DNA from: Mesorhabditis belari
Taxonomy: Eukaryota > Nematoda > Chromadorea > Rhabditida > Rhabditidae
Assembly: GCA_958450365.1 (NCBI GenBank)
Contig: CAUEEP010000932.1
Coordinates: 445,501-509,500, forward strand
DNA length: 64,000 nucleotides
Direction: 5' to 3'
Numbering within the stretch: the stretch's first letter is position 1; each line of letters opens with the position of its first letter. This document shows positions 12,101 to 23,268 of the stretch, one piece after another. Made by a program: the position numbers and the translations under genes. The notes beneath the pieces were generated by a model that was given only the letters and a program-made list of their open reading frames with translations, had not been told where the DNA came from and did not search any database.

Positions 12101-15100
12101 AAGAGCAAGTCTACCCTCATAAGTCAAGCTAGAATATTTAGAATAGTCAATTTTCCATAAAGCGATTTTTGTGAACATCCTCTAAATTTTCTCCAAACGT
12201 TTAATACTTAGAATACCGTATTTTCTCTCTTGTGAACGGGAAGACCAAACAATAGAAGCATATTCTAAGATGGGTCGGAAATATCGTTTCAGTTTTCGCT
12301 ATGCACTACTCGATCAAAAGTTACACGAGTTTAAAGCATTCTAATTAGAAACGAGAAAGAAAAATGAGGAATTTATCGTAAAAATTCTAATAAGAAACAA
12401 GCTTTCCGAAAATTCGCATTTAAACAGTGCAACGCAGGATTTTGAAAGTTTCGACTAGATCAATGACAAAGTGACGATGTTGTAAAGTTTTTAGTTTAAA
12501 AAGAGCAAGTCTAGCTTCATAAGTCAAGCTAGAATACCGTATTCTTTCTAATAGTGTGCACTCTAGCGAGCCGCGTCGATAACTATTTTACGGCTTCCAA
12601 AGTTTTCGCAGAAGCTCAACACTCAAATCCCCCACAAGATCTCATCGTCAGCTACATTTTCCGACCCCACATCGATAGGTTCGGATCAGCGGTTCTCGAG
12701 ATTTCGAGGACTTAAGACGACGATCAGGGTGCACTACTATTAGAGAGAATACGGCATTTAGAATAGTCAATTTTCCAAACAATAGAAGCATATTCTAAGA
12801 TGATATAAGTGCTCAAGCATTTACGGTAAGAGTTTCGGTTAGGATGAACGATCGATCGAAGAAATACGGATCTAAGAATGGCCGAAATTCGGGAACTTTC
12901 CGTTTTCTTTATAAATTTTGGCTTATAACTTCAGTGCCTTGTAAAAGTTACTTTTTTAAACAATGATGAAACCTCAATCGATCAGAATTTTCGAAATTAA
13001 ATAAATCAATTAAATTGAATGATTCAAAAGCATTCAAAATTATTCAAAATTTAAAAAAGCTTGAAATTTTCTTGCCTATTGGCTCGGAAAAGAGTCAGCT
13101 AATCTCTTTTGCAAATTTTTTTTACTTTTACAAATTACAAAGTTTCAAAAAAGTTATACGTGCAAACTGTATTAGCTGTATTACTAGCTAGTCAAAGCAA
13201 TTGCTTTTATACCGAAATTTCCTCCCAAATAAACATTGCTCTTTATTTCTCAATTGTGCTCTTTTTGTAAAGAATTTACATAAAAAATGATGACTTTTGA
13301 AAATTCGAATAACAATAACAGAGCATATGATCATATTTTGATTGCACAGCCACATCGCACTTTTCATTTTGAATCCATTTTGAGCTTTTGGGCTCGAAAA
13401 ATGAAAACATGACTAAAAATAGAGAAAAGTAATTGAAAATTGGGGAAAATTTGAGGCGGATTTATAGAATTTGTTAACATTGAAATTTGTAGACAATATT
13501 AACATTGAAATTGACGATTTTTTTTTGCGAAATTTACGATTTGCGACTTGCGAATCGTTTGCGAAACGACCCATTTCAACTAGGGATCAAAATGAATAAA
13601 CAAAATCTCAGAAATTTGCAAATCCCCAATACTTAAAAGACTCTAGAATAGACTTGTGTTTCGGTTCAACCGGAAACGTTCTTTTTCGGTTCGGTTTCGG
13701 TTACGGTTCGGTTATTTTGATCTAATACGGTTCCAATATGGTTCCAATACGGTTCCTATTTTGATCTGATACGGTTCCAATACGGTTCCTATTTTGATCC
13801 GATACGGTTCCAATACGGTTTCGGTTTCGGTTAACCGAACCGAACCGAAATTCGATAACGTGCGTTAAAGTGAACCAATTCAATACGCAATAAATTTAAT
13901 GCATTTAATTAATTTAATTAATTACGCCAAACTGTTTTTTTTAATTTTCGCATTGAATATTCAGTTGGTTAGGCTGAATAACTTGACAGTAAATATATAA
14001 AAAGCATTTTGCAACAAAGTTCATTTTATATTTTCTCGATTTTTTTTTGCAATGGCGCAATTGTTTTTAAAAAAACATTCTGCGCTTTGTCTGTCTTTGC
14101 TTGCACCGCTTTATTTGTTTACTTTCATTTGTTTTGCTATAGGTATAAACTGTTTAAACTTACGTTCGAACTTACGTACTCCAGCATCTTTTTTTAGAAA
14201 ATGGGACGCAATGTGGAATCCGAGTATTGGCGCAATGTCACGCGAGGCGAAATGGAAATATGTAACTACTGCGAAACGACGTACAAATATCAATCGTCGA
14301 CCAACAATCGAAAGAGACACTTGGAGAGATATCATGCAAATAAATTGGGAGCATTAGTATGTTGTTGACTAGTGCTATTAACATAGCTGTTTTTTAGCTC
14401 ACTCCTAACAAAGAGGTGGCAATAAATGGCAATGGTGGCAATAAAATGGCAATAAAAACCAAAGGCAGTATTATCGTCTTCAAGAATTGCGAGTCTTGAC
14501 AAGGCATGGGCCTTAGTCTTTTCAATCAACAACGTGGCTTTTTCTGTGGTTAGTTTGATTTATGTATTGCTTTAAGAAATCATAGATTTTAAAACCGCAA
14601 AAACTTATGGATAACCCTAAATATATGTTATATCCGATTTAGATTCAATATAAATCGGATATCCGAGTTTGATTCTGAGTGCGGGAATTTTTGTTGAATC
14701 AAGCAAAAATTAACGATTACTAAAATGTATAACATTTTGACGAAGCAAAAGATAGAGTGTTGTGAAACGGACATCAATGATATCAATGATCTATGATAAA
14801 ACTAAGACTTAGTATATTTTTACTTTAAAATGGCTAAATTCGGCAAAAGTTACGGGATTTTGGTGCAGCTATTGCTTTTGTTCTTGTTTTTGGTGTCAAA
14901 GAACATGTGCCAACACAGCAATTATCAAAACTATTGTTGAGTGTATTGATGTTGTCATTGATATCATTATTAAAACTATTGTTGAGTCTAAATCGGATAT
15001 AACATATATTCAATATATCTTAGATCGATTCTCCGAGTTTTCGCTCAGCTTTGGAAATCACACAACCGGGATATGTTTTGACAAGAAAAAGATTAATGGA

Positions 15101-18100
15101 ATCGATTGATCTACTGAATGCAAATTTTGAGGCAAATGTAAGTTTTTTTACCCAACTGCTATCTTAATTTATCGTACTAGAAAAAGGAGGCACTGCAAGA
15201 AGCTGACAAAATTGCATTGACTACGTTGATATTTGATCTTCCAAAAACTTCACGATGCAGCTTTCTGCATATACAGGTATGATTTCTCTGAATATTTTAC
15301 ATTTCTTATTACGTTTAGCTCATTACTTTGACAAAACGGGAGTTAAAAAGTCGTTGCTTTTGAAGACAAATGCTCTTTATGGCAGGCAAGACTTATCATA
15401 TTTATTGCATTTATCTTTTATTTTAGACATACATCGGACAATCTTTTGATAGATCTCTCATCAACTATTCAACACTACAATCTTGCTGATAAAATAATTG
15501 CTGTAGTCTCCGATGGGGCGGCTAATGGGCGGAAAGCTATTCGAGAGGGAGGACACCAATGGTTGTTCAATTCAATTTCTTATTTCTTATTTGTAATATT
15601 ATTTCAGGGTGTATTGTACAAGCCATAAACTCAATCTGGTAGTGCCAAAAAATCCATAGGATTGCTGCACTCAAGCCGATTCTCAGTAAATTTAAAGAAA
15701 CGATTAATTTATTTCATCGGCATAACTTCTATCGAAAAATATTTATCAGGCCTGTGGTTTTTTCTTTGTCTATAAGTCATGTTTAGTTATCGCACATAAT
15801 CTGGATCAAAACCATTAGTTCCTCGTTCAGAATGTACAACACGATGGAATTCTCCTTATTACATGTTGTCTGATTGCATAGCATTGGTGCGTTTAAAGTA
15901 TCTTATAATTTGAATTGTTTTTAGAGGGCTGCCTTTACTCAATTTTGACTTTCACAAAAGGAAGAGATTCTATCAAACGAGAACTTTGTGCTCATCGTTG
16001 CATAGCATTGGTGCGTCTAAAGTATCTTATAATTTGAATTGTTTTTAGAGGGCTGCCTTTACTCTATTTTGCCTTTCACAAAAGGAAGAGATTCTATCAA
16101 ACGAGAACTTTGTGCTCATCGTTAAAATTTGTGCTACCCTTGCATCATTGGACGAAGCTTCTAGACAAGTAAACTTGCTAACAGTAATTAAAATTTACTG
16201 ATTTAGTTATCTTCTGAGGATGTTTACATTGCCATGATTATCCCGACCCTGAGAAAATTGCAATTCCAAATGAAAATGTAAGAATACTTTTTTACTTGTA
16301 ATCTATGAGTTTAGGTTTTTGGCAATTGAACAAGCTTTATCAAAAGTTTTGGAAGATTTTACTGAAGGGATGGATAAACGCTTCACTGACATTTAAAACA
16401 TGTGTATTCTTCAGTATGCTGTATTTATTGACCCCCTTTTTAATGGTTGTTCATTCTACGATGATACTGAATGGAATGATATTTAAACGGACTTTGTCCA
16501 AAAATATGGTACACGTTTACTAATTAAACTAGTGTATTTTTCTTTTTTTTAGATTCATTATGCTCAACGAATCTTCACGAGAACATTACACAAGAATTGA
16601 CAATTGATGTTATTAAAACCGATGATTTCTCCATGTTCTTCAAAGGTCCGACTGTAAAACGCAAGAAAACAAACCAATTACAGGTTGTTTTCAAATTTTT
16701 ATCTACTTGTAGAATTGTTTAAGTAAGAATTGACTCGTTTTCTTGAAGCAATCGAGACGACCCGACCGCCCCCAAACGCGAACATTTACGAATGGTGGAA
16801 AAATCATCAAATGGTTTTTGAACTCTTATATCGGATAGCACAAGAACTCCTGACGGCGCCTGCGACAAGTGTCAGCTCTGAAAGAGTGTTTTCGTAAATT
16901 TTACTTGTTTAATTTTGATTTTTTTTAGTATTGCCGGTGTTTATCTAAATAATCCTCGTCGTCAACGGATTTCTGAAGACACGGCTATTAAACTTCTCAA
17001 TATTTCATGTAACCAGGATCGTGAGGTATCACATTTTTTTTCCAAATATGATTAAACTATTGGATTTAGACGAAACACATGGCCATCAAGTAAAGAAGCA
17101 CGTTACGGTTGGAGAACCGTTTATTCCCGCTATGCAGGTCTATCACAAAATGAATGCGCCGAGGACGAAAGCGATAATGAATGGTTTGCAATTGATTCGG
17201 AAGATAATTCTGAATAGATATTCTGTTATATACGTTTGTTATGTTTATATTGTTGCATTTTTGTTGATAAATTTGTTAAGAATCGCTAAAAATTTGAGTC
17301 AACCGATTTCGGTTGAACCGAACCGAAAGACTTTGGCTGACTTCGGTCGAACCAAAACCGAAACCGAAACCGAAAAGAGCCAACCAAAACACAAGTCTAC
17401 TCTAGAATCTGAATTTGGCCTTAAATTTAGCACACCAAACTGCTCATTTTCACAGTTTTAATGATTTGATTTTATACGCTAATTCCTAGTAGTTAACTTC
17501 TCAATATTTCTATAGGATCCTGTTCCCGGATCAAAATTTCCTTTCAAAATTGTTTTGAGCCTTTAAAAATTATTGGAAAATAGAAAAACGCGATTTTTTG
17601 AAGACGGACGGAATCGAACCAACAACCCCCTATCCAAGCTTCGGATTGACCGCGCCTTAGACCACGCGGCTACCGCTCACTCGAAGACAACACCCGCTTT
17701 TTTCGCTTTTTACCAAAAATCGCACAACTTTCTAATAAAACTAATGTCGGATTCGGAAAGAGAACCTAAAATTACAGGTTCTTGCAAATTTTGAGCTCAT
17801 TTGGTCCAGCCGTAACAGCTGTAACTCAGCATTCAAAAAAAACCTAGTTATCAAAAGTTATCACTGAAAATTTCTTGATCAAAGAGGAAAAAGAGCAAAA
17901 AAAATTTGCATTTTGAATTTTATTGTTTAAAAAAATTATTTAGGCACCAATCTATGACCCTAGTTACGGTTCACACATCGTCTTATAAGGAAAACAAATC
18001 TTTATGCATTTTACTCTTGAATAAATCGTTTTCATCTTGAATCAAATCAAAAATTTGAATGTCAATCTTGCAAATTTTCATCCAATCCAGTTCCTTCATC

Positions 18101-19961
18101 GAAAATTCATTCATTTTTTTTAAAAATTCCCAAAACGAATGGTTTCTTCGAGATTTTTTCTCTACTTTCGTCTCTTCACAACTTTTCTAATTTTTGGGCT
18201 CATTTTTGCCGATAATGATTCATTGAAAGATGAGGGGAAAATCGAGAAGCTGGTGGATGAATTTGTGTGGATATTTTTAAATTCCTGAAGCTTAGGGTTA
18301 CTGGCAAGGTCGTTCCTACTATCCTCGTTATTATCCTCGTTATTATCCACGTTTCTACCCTTTTCCTGTGCACTTTCCATACTATCATTATCGCTATCAC
18401 TCGGTTGGTTTTTATGGTAGCTTGATTTTCGTGTCTGAGCAAGTAGCTGGCCAAAATTAGGCCAAATCGTGTTCCCTGTGCTGGGATTTAACATGTTTTC
18501 TAGGTTTCGAGAGTCAAGAACGACTAGAAATAGCTAGTAGAAAGTAAAAGATCATGGATTTCCTTAGATTTTATTGTCTAAAGTTGGCTCGTTTTGTTTT
18601 TGGTGTCAAGAAACAAGCAAAACTTATCAAGGCTTAGAAAAATGCTTAAATTCTACAGGAGCTATTTCTATTTCTATTTTGTTTAGGGCTACGCGGACTC
18701 ATCGAACGCCAATCCAAACGGGTTTGTGCCTTCTTTCCTTCTCTCATCTTTTTTCACTCTCCATTACCGTAAAGCTTTCTCATCTAAAAAGCTATCGTAA
18801 TCGGGTATAGCTTTAGGGTATAGCTTTAGAGCATAGCTTTAGAGGATAGCTTTAGAGTATAGCTTTAGAGCATAGCTTTAGAGGATAGCTTTAGAGTATA
18901 GCTTTAGGGTATAGCTTTAACTCGTGCCTATGCTACCGTAATCTTTTCCTCTTTTCAGTTTGTACATCGCATTGGGAATCATCGGAATCTTTCTCTTGGG
19001 TTTTGTGGTGATAATGGGTGAGTTTCGTTTACAGGATTTTGATCTGGGAGTAAAGCGTTTTTGAAAAAGTGGTTATTTGGCGAGAAAAAAAGCAGCTTTT
19101 CTATTGAATTTGTCCAATTCACTTGACTGTGATCCGTTGAGATGCTATGAAACTGAGAGCTATCAACAAATGGACTCAAAATTATGTAGAAAGGACAAAT
19201 CGATGAGAGAAGATTACGATAGCTTTGGCCATCTTTTAGAGCTATTGGCCATCTTTTAGAAAACGCTTTACTCGTGAGAAATATTCTCTATATTGAGCCT
19301 AACTTAAGTAACTTAAGATTGAGCCTTTTTCTCTATTGTATTTCCTCTTCTCTGGCAAGAAGACCGGATAGTTCAGTGGATAGAGCATCTGCGCGGAAAG
19401 GAAAAAGATCAAGAGTTCAATCCCTTCCCCGGAAATCTTTCGTTACTATTTCTTACTTTACTTTACTTTATGAAGTTTCTTTAAGTTTCTTCTTTTAGTG
19501 ATTTACTTTTTCGGAGCGTGTATGCGAAGCCGAAAACGGAGTGAGCCCGGTGACGATTTGAGTCAAGTAAAACTTTTCAAACATTATAAATAACTACAGT
19601 AATCCTTGATATTAAGGATATAGTAACCCTTAAGCATTAGAACTATAGTAACCGTTAGACATTGTGAACTACAGTAATACCCAGATCTTGAGAACTACAG
19701 TAGCCATTGTTTGGGGCTACAGTAATCAGGAGTTAGACTGAGAACTACAGTAAGCTTTAGATATTACGAACTGCGAACAGTAACCCTTGGATTTTAGGGT
19801 TACAGTACTCCTTAACTATCGAGGAGTACGACACTAACTACAGTAACCTTTCTAATTCTTACATTTCTCTTTTCCAGCCTCACCCACTTTCCACCGCACC
19901 TTCACCACTCGGCACACCAAATTACGAGCTTCAAGTTGAGATTTTGAATTTTATTGTTTAA
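9163..19961 (+). CDS. Small signal-peptide and single-TM protein
   Basis: Exons 9163-9222, 18687-18721, 18959-19017, 19499-19566 and 19878-19961 join with consistent phases to 101 residues. The N-terminus reads as a signal peptide (h-region LLLTMLIL, possible cleavage after GYA). A short polar spacer rich in Ser/Asn follows, then a long hydrophobic segment (LYIALGIIGIFLLGF onward, residues ~32-57). A basic stop-transfer RSRKR and a Pro/Ser-rich cytoplasmic tail complete it, so a type I membrane protein is likely. I chose the ATG at 9163 because it opens the signal peptide shortly after a TTTTAG acceptor that could be an SL site. The last eight codons and stop lie in a repeat shared with 17908-18050. 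The first intron is 9.5 kb and holds LINE, hAT and other genes. The family is not recognised. Confidence 0.6.
9603..9826. repeat. Inverted repeat / MITE-like foldback
   Basis: AATGAAATATGATATTTGAA followed by a TCGTCACTTTCGCGCGTC block on the left is reverse-complemented at about 9765-9826. The arms are ~55 bp and the centre ~105 bp. The rest of 8850-10700 shows no other gene or repeat that I can name. Confidence 0.75.
10710..11625 (-). CDS. Defensin-like ABF-type CS-alpha-beta peptide
   Basis: Two exons, 11625-11466 and 10789-10710, joined at a GTAAGT donor and a TTTCAG acceptor in matching phase, predict 79 residues. The ATG at 11625 begins a clear signal peptide (FLLFTLFAASILC) and a short pro-region ends in a basic MKR site. 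The mature part has eight cysteines spaced C-x8-C-x3-C-x6-C-x9-C-x8-C-x-C-x3-C. The CxxxC (DCRKKC) and CxC (CVC) pairs are the signature of the cysteine-stabilised alpha-beta fold. Eight cysteines in this order fit nematode ABF/ASABF antibacterial factors better than insect defensins. Secretion and an antimicrobial role are inferred from the family; other CS-alpha-beta peptides act on ion channels. The gene lies antisense in an intron of the small membrane-protein gene. Its own 676-bp intron contains the TTGGTA satellite. Confidence 0.8.
10813..11070. repeat. Hexanucleotide satellite (TTGGTA)n
   Basis: About 43 copies of TTGGTA with TTGGCA and TTGGGA variants form an uninterrupted array inside the ABF-like gene's intron. 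Both strands are open for about 90-100 codons as Val-Leu or Pro-Ile repeats; these are not genes. Confidence 0.95.
11700..12535 (-). mobile_element. CR1-like LINE remnant, minus strand
   Basis: Read on the minus strand, 12300-11800 gives [12 protein letters not shown], then an LxxL-rich connection segment (YSSLTYEGRLALFKLKTL) and a degenerate C-terminal motif near 11900. These are typical of the 3' part of a CR1/Jockey-type reverse transcriptase. Stops and frame changes show it is dead. A partial second copy of the same region follows at 12430-12535 and is split by a MITE. Confidence 0.7.
12537..12754. mobile_element. MITE family 3, copy A
   Basis: The termini CCGTATTC and GAATACGG are inverted, flanked by TA on the left (12535-12536) and CA on the right. 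The adjacent LINE copy at 12130 carries the same flanks joined without the insert (GCTAGAATATTTAGAATAG), which fixes the insertion point and indicates TA target duplication. A related copy is at 34917-35122. Confidence 0.85.
12760..13640. other. No gene recognised
   Basis: AT-rich sequence continuing from a second LINE fragment (12770-12800). I see no exon chain, long frame or ordered repeat before the hAT element begins at 13649. Confidence 0.5.
13649..17399 (+). mobile_element. hAT transposon with 8-bp TSD, decayed
   Basis: The 3751-bp element is flanked by the direct 8-bp duplication CTCTAGAA (13641-13648 and 17400-17407). Its ends are inverted, TAGACTTGTGTTTCGGTT against TAGACTTGTGTTTTGGTT, followed by subterminal CGGTT-rich repeats. 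Inside, on the plus strand, are a BED zinc finger from the ATG near 14201 (CNYC ... HLERYH), the helical segment LDKAWALVFSINNVAFSVV, an RNase H-like region (IIAVVSDGAANGRKAIREGG, 15495-15555), TRWNSPYYMLSDCIAL (~15850) and the hAT dimerisation block ELLTAPATSVSSERVFS (16840-16895). Several introns remain, one perhaps with a GC donor. Frameshifts near 14450 and 15650 and a 117-bp internal duplication at 15885-16120 inactivate it. Confidence 0.9.
17590..17682 (-). pseudogene. tRNA-like sequence (Leu/Ser type)
   Basis: The minus strand has a D-arm like class II tRNAs (GTGGTCTAAGGCGCGG) and a T-arm GGTTCGATTCC. The anticodon arm does not pair well unless an intron is assumed. It is probably a pseudogene or tRNA-derived repeat. 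Confidence 0.4.
17908..18050 (+). repeat. Dispersed repeat, first copy
   Basis: The stretch from ATTTTGAATTTTATTGTTTA through CACACATCGTCTTATAAGGA to CTTGAATAAATCGTTTT reappears at 19941-20070, 20330-20420 and, in part, 20685. This copy lacks the tRNA-like segment. Confidence 0.8.
18162..18494 (-). CDS. Hypothetical 110-aa hydrophilic protein
   Basis: A single open frame starts at the ATG at 18494, 30 bp after a TTTCTAG that could be an SL trans-splice acceptor, and ends at 18162. The product is rich in Asn, Asp, Ser and Glu in the middle (an EDNNEDSRNDL segment) and basic at the end (KVVKRRK). There is no signal peptide or membrane helix. Composition is more protein-like than the other frames nearby, but I recognise no family. 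It lies antisense in the first intron of the membrane-protein gene. It could still be a chance frame. Confidence 0.35.
   Translation of the reverse strand: MLNPSTGNTIWPNFGQLLAQTRKSSYHKNQPSDSDNDSMESAQEKGRNVDNNEDNNEDSRNDLASNPKLQEFKNIHTNSSTSFSIFPSSFNESLSAKMSPKIRKVVKRRK
18805..18925. repeat. 14-bp minisatellite (ATAGCTTTAGAG...)
   Basis: Eight or nine imperfect copies of a TATAGCTTTAGAGC-like unit lie in the 237-bp intron just upstream of the TM exon of the membrane-protein gene. Confidence 0.8.
19366..19440 (+). pseudogene. tRNA-like sequence
   Basis: ATAGTTCAGTGGATAGAGCA is a good D-arm/A-box and GAGTTCAATCCC a B-box-like T-arm. The acceptor and anticodon stems pair poorly, with a long A-rich insert after GCGCGG. 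Likely a tRNA pseudogene in an intron of the membrane-protein gene. Confidence 0.4.
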
Positions 19962-20700
19962 AAAAATGATTTAGGCACCAATCTATGGCCCTAGTTACGG
20001 TCCACACATCGTCTTATAAGGAAAACAAATCTCTTTGTATTTTACTCTTGAATAAATCGTTTTGAATCAAGTCAGTTCAATGGCAGACCGGTTAGAAGTC
20101 TTGTCTCTTAAGCGGAAGGTCGACGGTTCAATTACGCTGGCAAGATTAAAGAGTGTTTCTTTTTCCCACCGAGTGGGGTTTTTTCTTTTATAACATTTAG
20201 GGTAATAGGGATAATAGAGATAACGACCCGCAGTGACATAAAACCTTTAGGCCTTTGGGTTTAGACCTTTATCTCTTATTTATGTAGCCTTTGTTTGTAA
20301 TACATTATTGGTTTTCAATCAATGTTTTTTTTTAAATCTATGACCCCGTTTACGGTCCACACATCGTCTTATAAGGAAAACAAATCTCTTTGCATTTTAC
20401 TCTTGAATAAATCGTTTTGAATAAAGTCAGTTCAATGGCAGACCGGTTAGAAGTCTTGTCTCTTAAGCGGAAGGTCGACGGTTCAATTACGCTGGCAAGA
20501 TTAAAGAGTGTTTCTTTTTCCCACCGAGTGGGTTTTTCTTTCTTTCACAACATTTAGGGTAATTGGGGTAATAGAGGTGCCATAAAATCCCCGCAGCGCC
20601 ATAAAATTGTGTGTTTAAACCTTTGTCTCTTATTTATGTATCTTTTGTTTGTTATGATTGGTTTTCAATCAATGTTTTTTTAAAACCTATAACCCCGGTT
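19941..20700 (+). repeat. ~360-bp tandem repeat with tRNA-Lys-like core
   Basis: Two full units and the start of a third (20685) are arranged head to tail. Each unit carries the CACACATCGTCTTATAAGGA block, then a tRNA-like segment (about 20075-20150 and 20433-20508), then AAGAGTGTTTCTTTTTCCCA and a less conserved tail. The tRNA-like part has the loop CTCTTAA and the AAGGTCGACGGTTCAA stretch of tRNA-Lys(CUU). Its acceptor stem is not complementary. This resembles a tRNA-derived SINE or satellite unit. Confidence 0.75.
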
Positions 20701-21394
20701 ACGGTACGCTAGAGGTAGATACGCTTATATAGTATTCTTTTTAAGAGTGATGATCGGGCTCATTTCAATCATCGTTTCCATCACCGTTTCTTTTGATGAG
20801 AACCTTCTTCTTCTAATACTTTGATTTGCTTTTCTTATAGTGCTTTTATCTCACCAAATAGAACTCAACAGTCGCATCAGGCTCTATTTGTGAGTCTATT
20901 ATAGTCCATTATAGTCCATTATAGCCTATTATAGCCAGTCGAATCAGCCTCCATTTGTGAGTATTCAAACCACGATTCAAAAGGCATTCACTCATTTGGT
21001 AGAATATCTTTAACGACTATTTTAATCAACTATTGAACTTTCTTTTATAAGACTAAAGTTTACTTTTAGCTTTAAACAATCACTTTTTCGCATCAGTTTT
21101 TGATAAAAATTTATTCACTCTAAAGAATAACAACCATTTTTATGAAATCGACACATTTTTTTGCTGAAAACTCGTCTAAAAATGTAAAAAAAAGATGAGA
21201 AATGAGGGAAAAAAAAGACGAAGGCAAAACAGACCCCTGAAGAGGAAGAATTTATGACCAGAAATAGAGGAAAATGACAAAAATAAACAAACTGACCGCT
21301 TGATTTTGGAAATTGACTAGAGGTTTGGGGGAAAAGCTTTTGATTTTCAAGTTTAAGAAGTTAAAGGGAGACTAGGAGAAGATAGCATTGATAG

Positions 21395-21785
21395 ATTAGT
21401 TTAGAGTAGTAGACTAGTAGACTAATAGACTAGTAGACTAATAGACTAATAGACTAGTAGACTAGTAGACTAATAGACTAGTAGTCTAATAGACTAATAG
21501 ACTAATAGATTAATAGACTAGTAGACTAATAGACTAATAGACTAGTAGACTAATAGACTAGTAGACTAGTAGACTAGTAGACTAATAGACTAATAGACTA
21601 ATAGATTAATAGACTAGTAGACTAGTAGACTAATAGACTAGTAGACTAGTAGACTAATAGACTAATAGACTAGTAGACTAATAGACTAGAAGACTAATAG
21701 ACTAGTAGACTAATAGATTTGTAGATTAATAGCTTTGTAGTTTAATAGAATTGTTGATTAATAGATTAATTTAGTCTAATAATAT
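21395..21785. repeat. 8-bp minisatellite (TAGACTAR)n
   Basis: About 45 copies of TAGACTAG or TAGACTAA in no fixed order, decaying at the right edge. The surroundings (20700-22330) show no gene; short TATAGTCCAT repeats lie at 20900-20930. Confidence 0.9.
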
Positions 21786-22339
21786 TAATTTAATAGATTA
21801 GTTGCAATAACAAAAACAAAAAACAAGATGTGATCAGGAACAGGCAAGAGTTTACTGTAACGGTAGATTTGAAGAGAGATTGTAAAGTCCAAACAAATTT
21901 CTGTGCATGATTAAATGAATTTTAATGGACTGAAATGGTTTAAGTTTGAAACTTAACTTTTTTAACTTAACTTTTCAATGGCTAAGACATGGAGCATCTC
22001 GTTTTCTAAAGCTTTCCGCCTTTTCTACCGTAATCTTGTCTCCAACTTTTGTCTGATTTTGTCTGATTTTGTAAGGATTTAGAAAGGATATCGAAATATA
22101 GAAAAAAGTGGATTGATTGGTTTGAAAAATATAGAAAAATAGAGACAAGATTACGGTAGAAAGAGAAAGGAAATAAGCTTTCGAAAATCGGGTTTATTTA
22201 AGAGAAAAACTACAGTATTCAAGCCGACAAATTGGTACCTTTAAATTCTTTAATCAAAACTAAACCTATTCAACTGAATTCTTTCAATTCCGGGTATAGA
22301 GCTGAATTGAAAGGAAAAATTGAAAGGAAAAATTGAAAA

Positions 22340-22735
22340 AGACACAGAAAGCGGAGAGATTTTACCGTACTTTTTTTCTGGAGTCACTTCTGGTGGAATC
22401 ACTTATTTGGGTTTGCGAAAAAAAAGGTATCACTATCACTGGTGGTATCAATGGTGGTATCAATGGTGGTATCACTGGTGGTATCCACTGGTGGTATCAA
22501 TGGTGGTATCAATGGTGGTATCACTGGAGGTATCACTGGTGGTATCAATGGTGGTATCACTGATGGTATCACTGGTGGTATCACTTATTGGATCACTTAA
22601 AAAGGCCATTGATTTGAGGGATAAAAAAGCTTTTAGAGTTGGATAGATTTTGGGGTTTAAAATCAAAACTTTTTAAAACTGAAATTGTTGGATTTTTGGA
22701 TTCTCGATCACTTGTTGAATCTTGGATTTTTTTTT
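22340..22735. repeat. Duplicate of the fut-8 3' end plus minisatellite
   Basis: The flanks (ACCGTACTTTTTTTCTGG on the left; AAAAGGCCATTGATTTGAGG to TTTTTGGATTCTCGATCA on the right) match 23085-23290, which holds the fut-8 stop codon and the DNA just 3' of it. This copy has gained a 12-bp GGTATCAATGGT/GGTATCACTGGT array at 22428-22590. The Trp-Tyr- and Pro-rich frames across it are not genes. Confidence 0.8.
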
Positions 22736-23268
22736 GATTTGGACTTTACACTATCTCTTTAACAATATTTACAAAATAGAAATCTAATTTAAAAGCTAAT
22801 TTGCGTCGCTAATTTGCTAATTAAAATGCGTCGTTTCGACAAAAGAAGGCAAGCTGAGAAAATGAAAAAGTTTCGAAGAAAAAAAAAAAAATTGGCAAGA
22901 AGTTTGAGTAAAAAAATTTGAAAAATTGAAAAAAATTAGATTTAAATTTGCCGAAAAGAATCGAAATGCTTTAAAATCGAAAGCTCAAAGGAAACCAAAA
23001 AAAATCGTTAAAAAGCCCTATCACAGAAAAAGAAAACACAAGCTAAAGTTCAAAAATGGGAAACCCGTTGTGCAAAAGTTGAAAAACCACAGAAAGTCGA
23101 GAAATTTTACCGTACTTTTTTTCTGGGGTAAATATCACTTATTTGGGATTAAAAAATGCGCAAAAAGGCCATTGATTTGAGGGATAAAAAAGCTTTTAGC
23201 GTTGGATAGGTTTTGAGGTTTAAAATCAAAACTTTTAAACTGAATTTGATGGATTTTTGGATTCTCGA

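Noticed and set aside
22320..22666. Trp/Tyr- or Asp/Thr-repeat proteins
   Set aside because: Same cause: a 12-bp GGTATCAATGGT array in a duplicated noncoding block.
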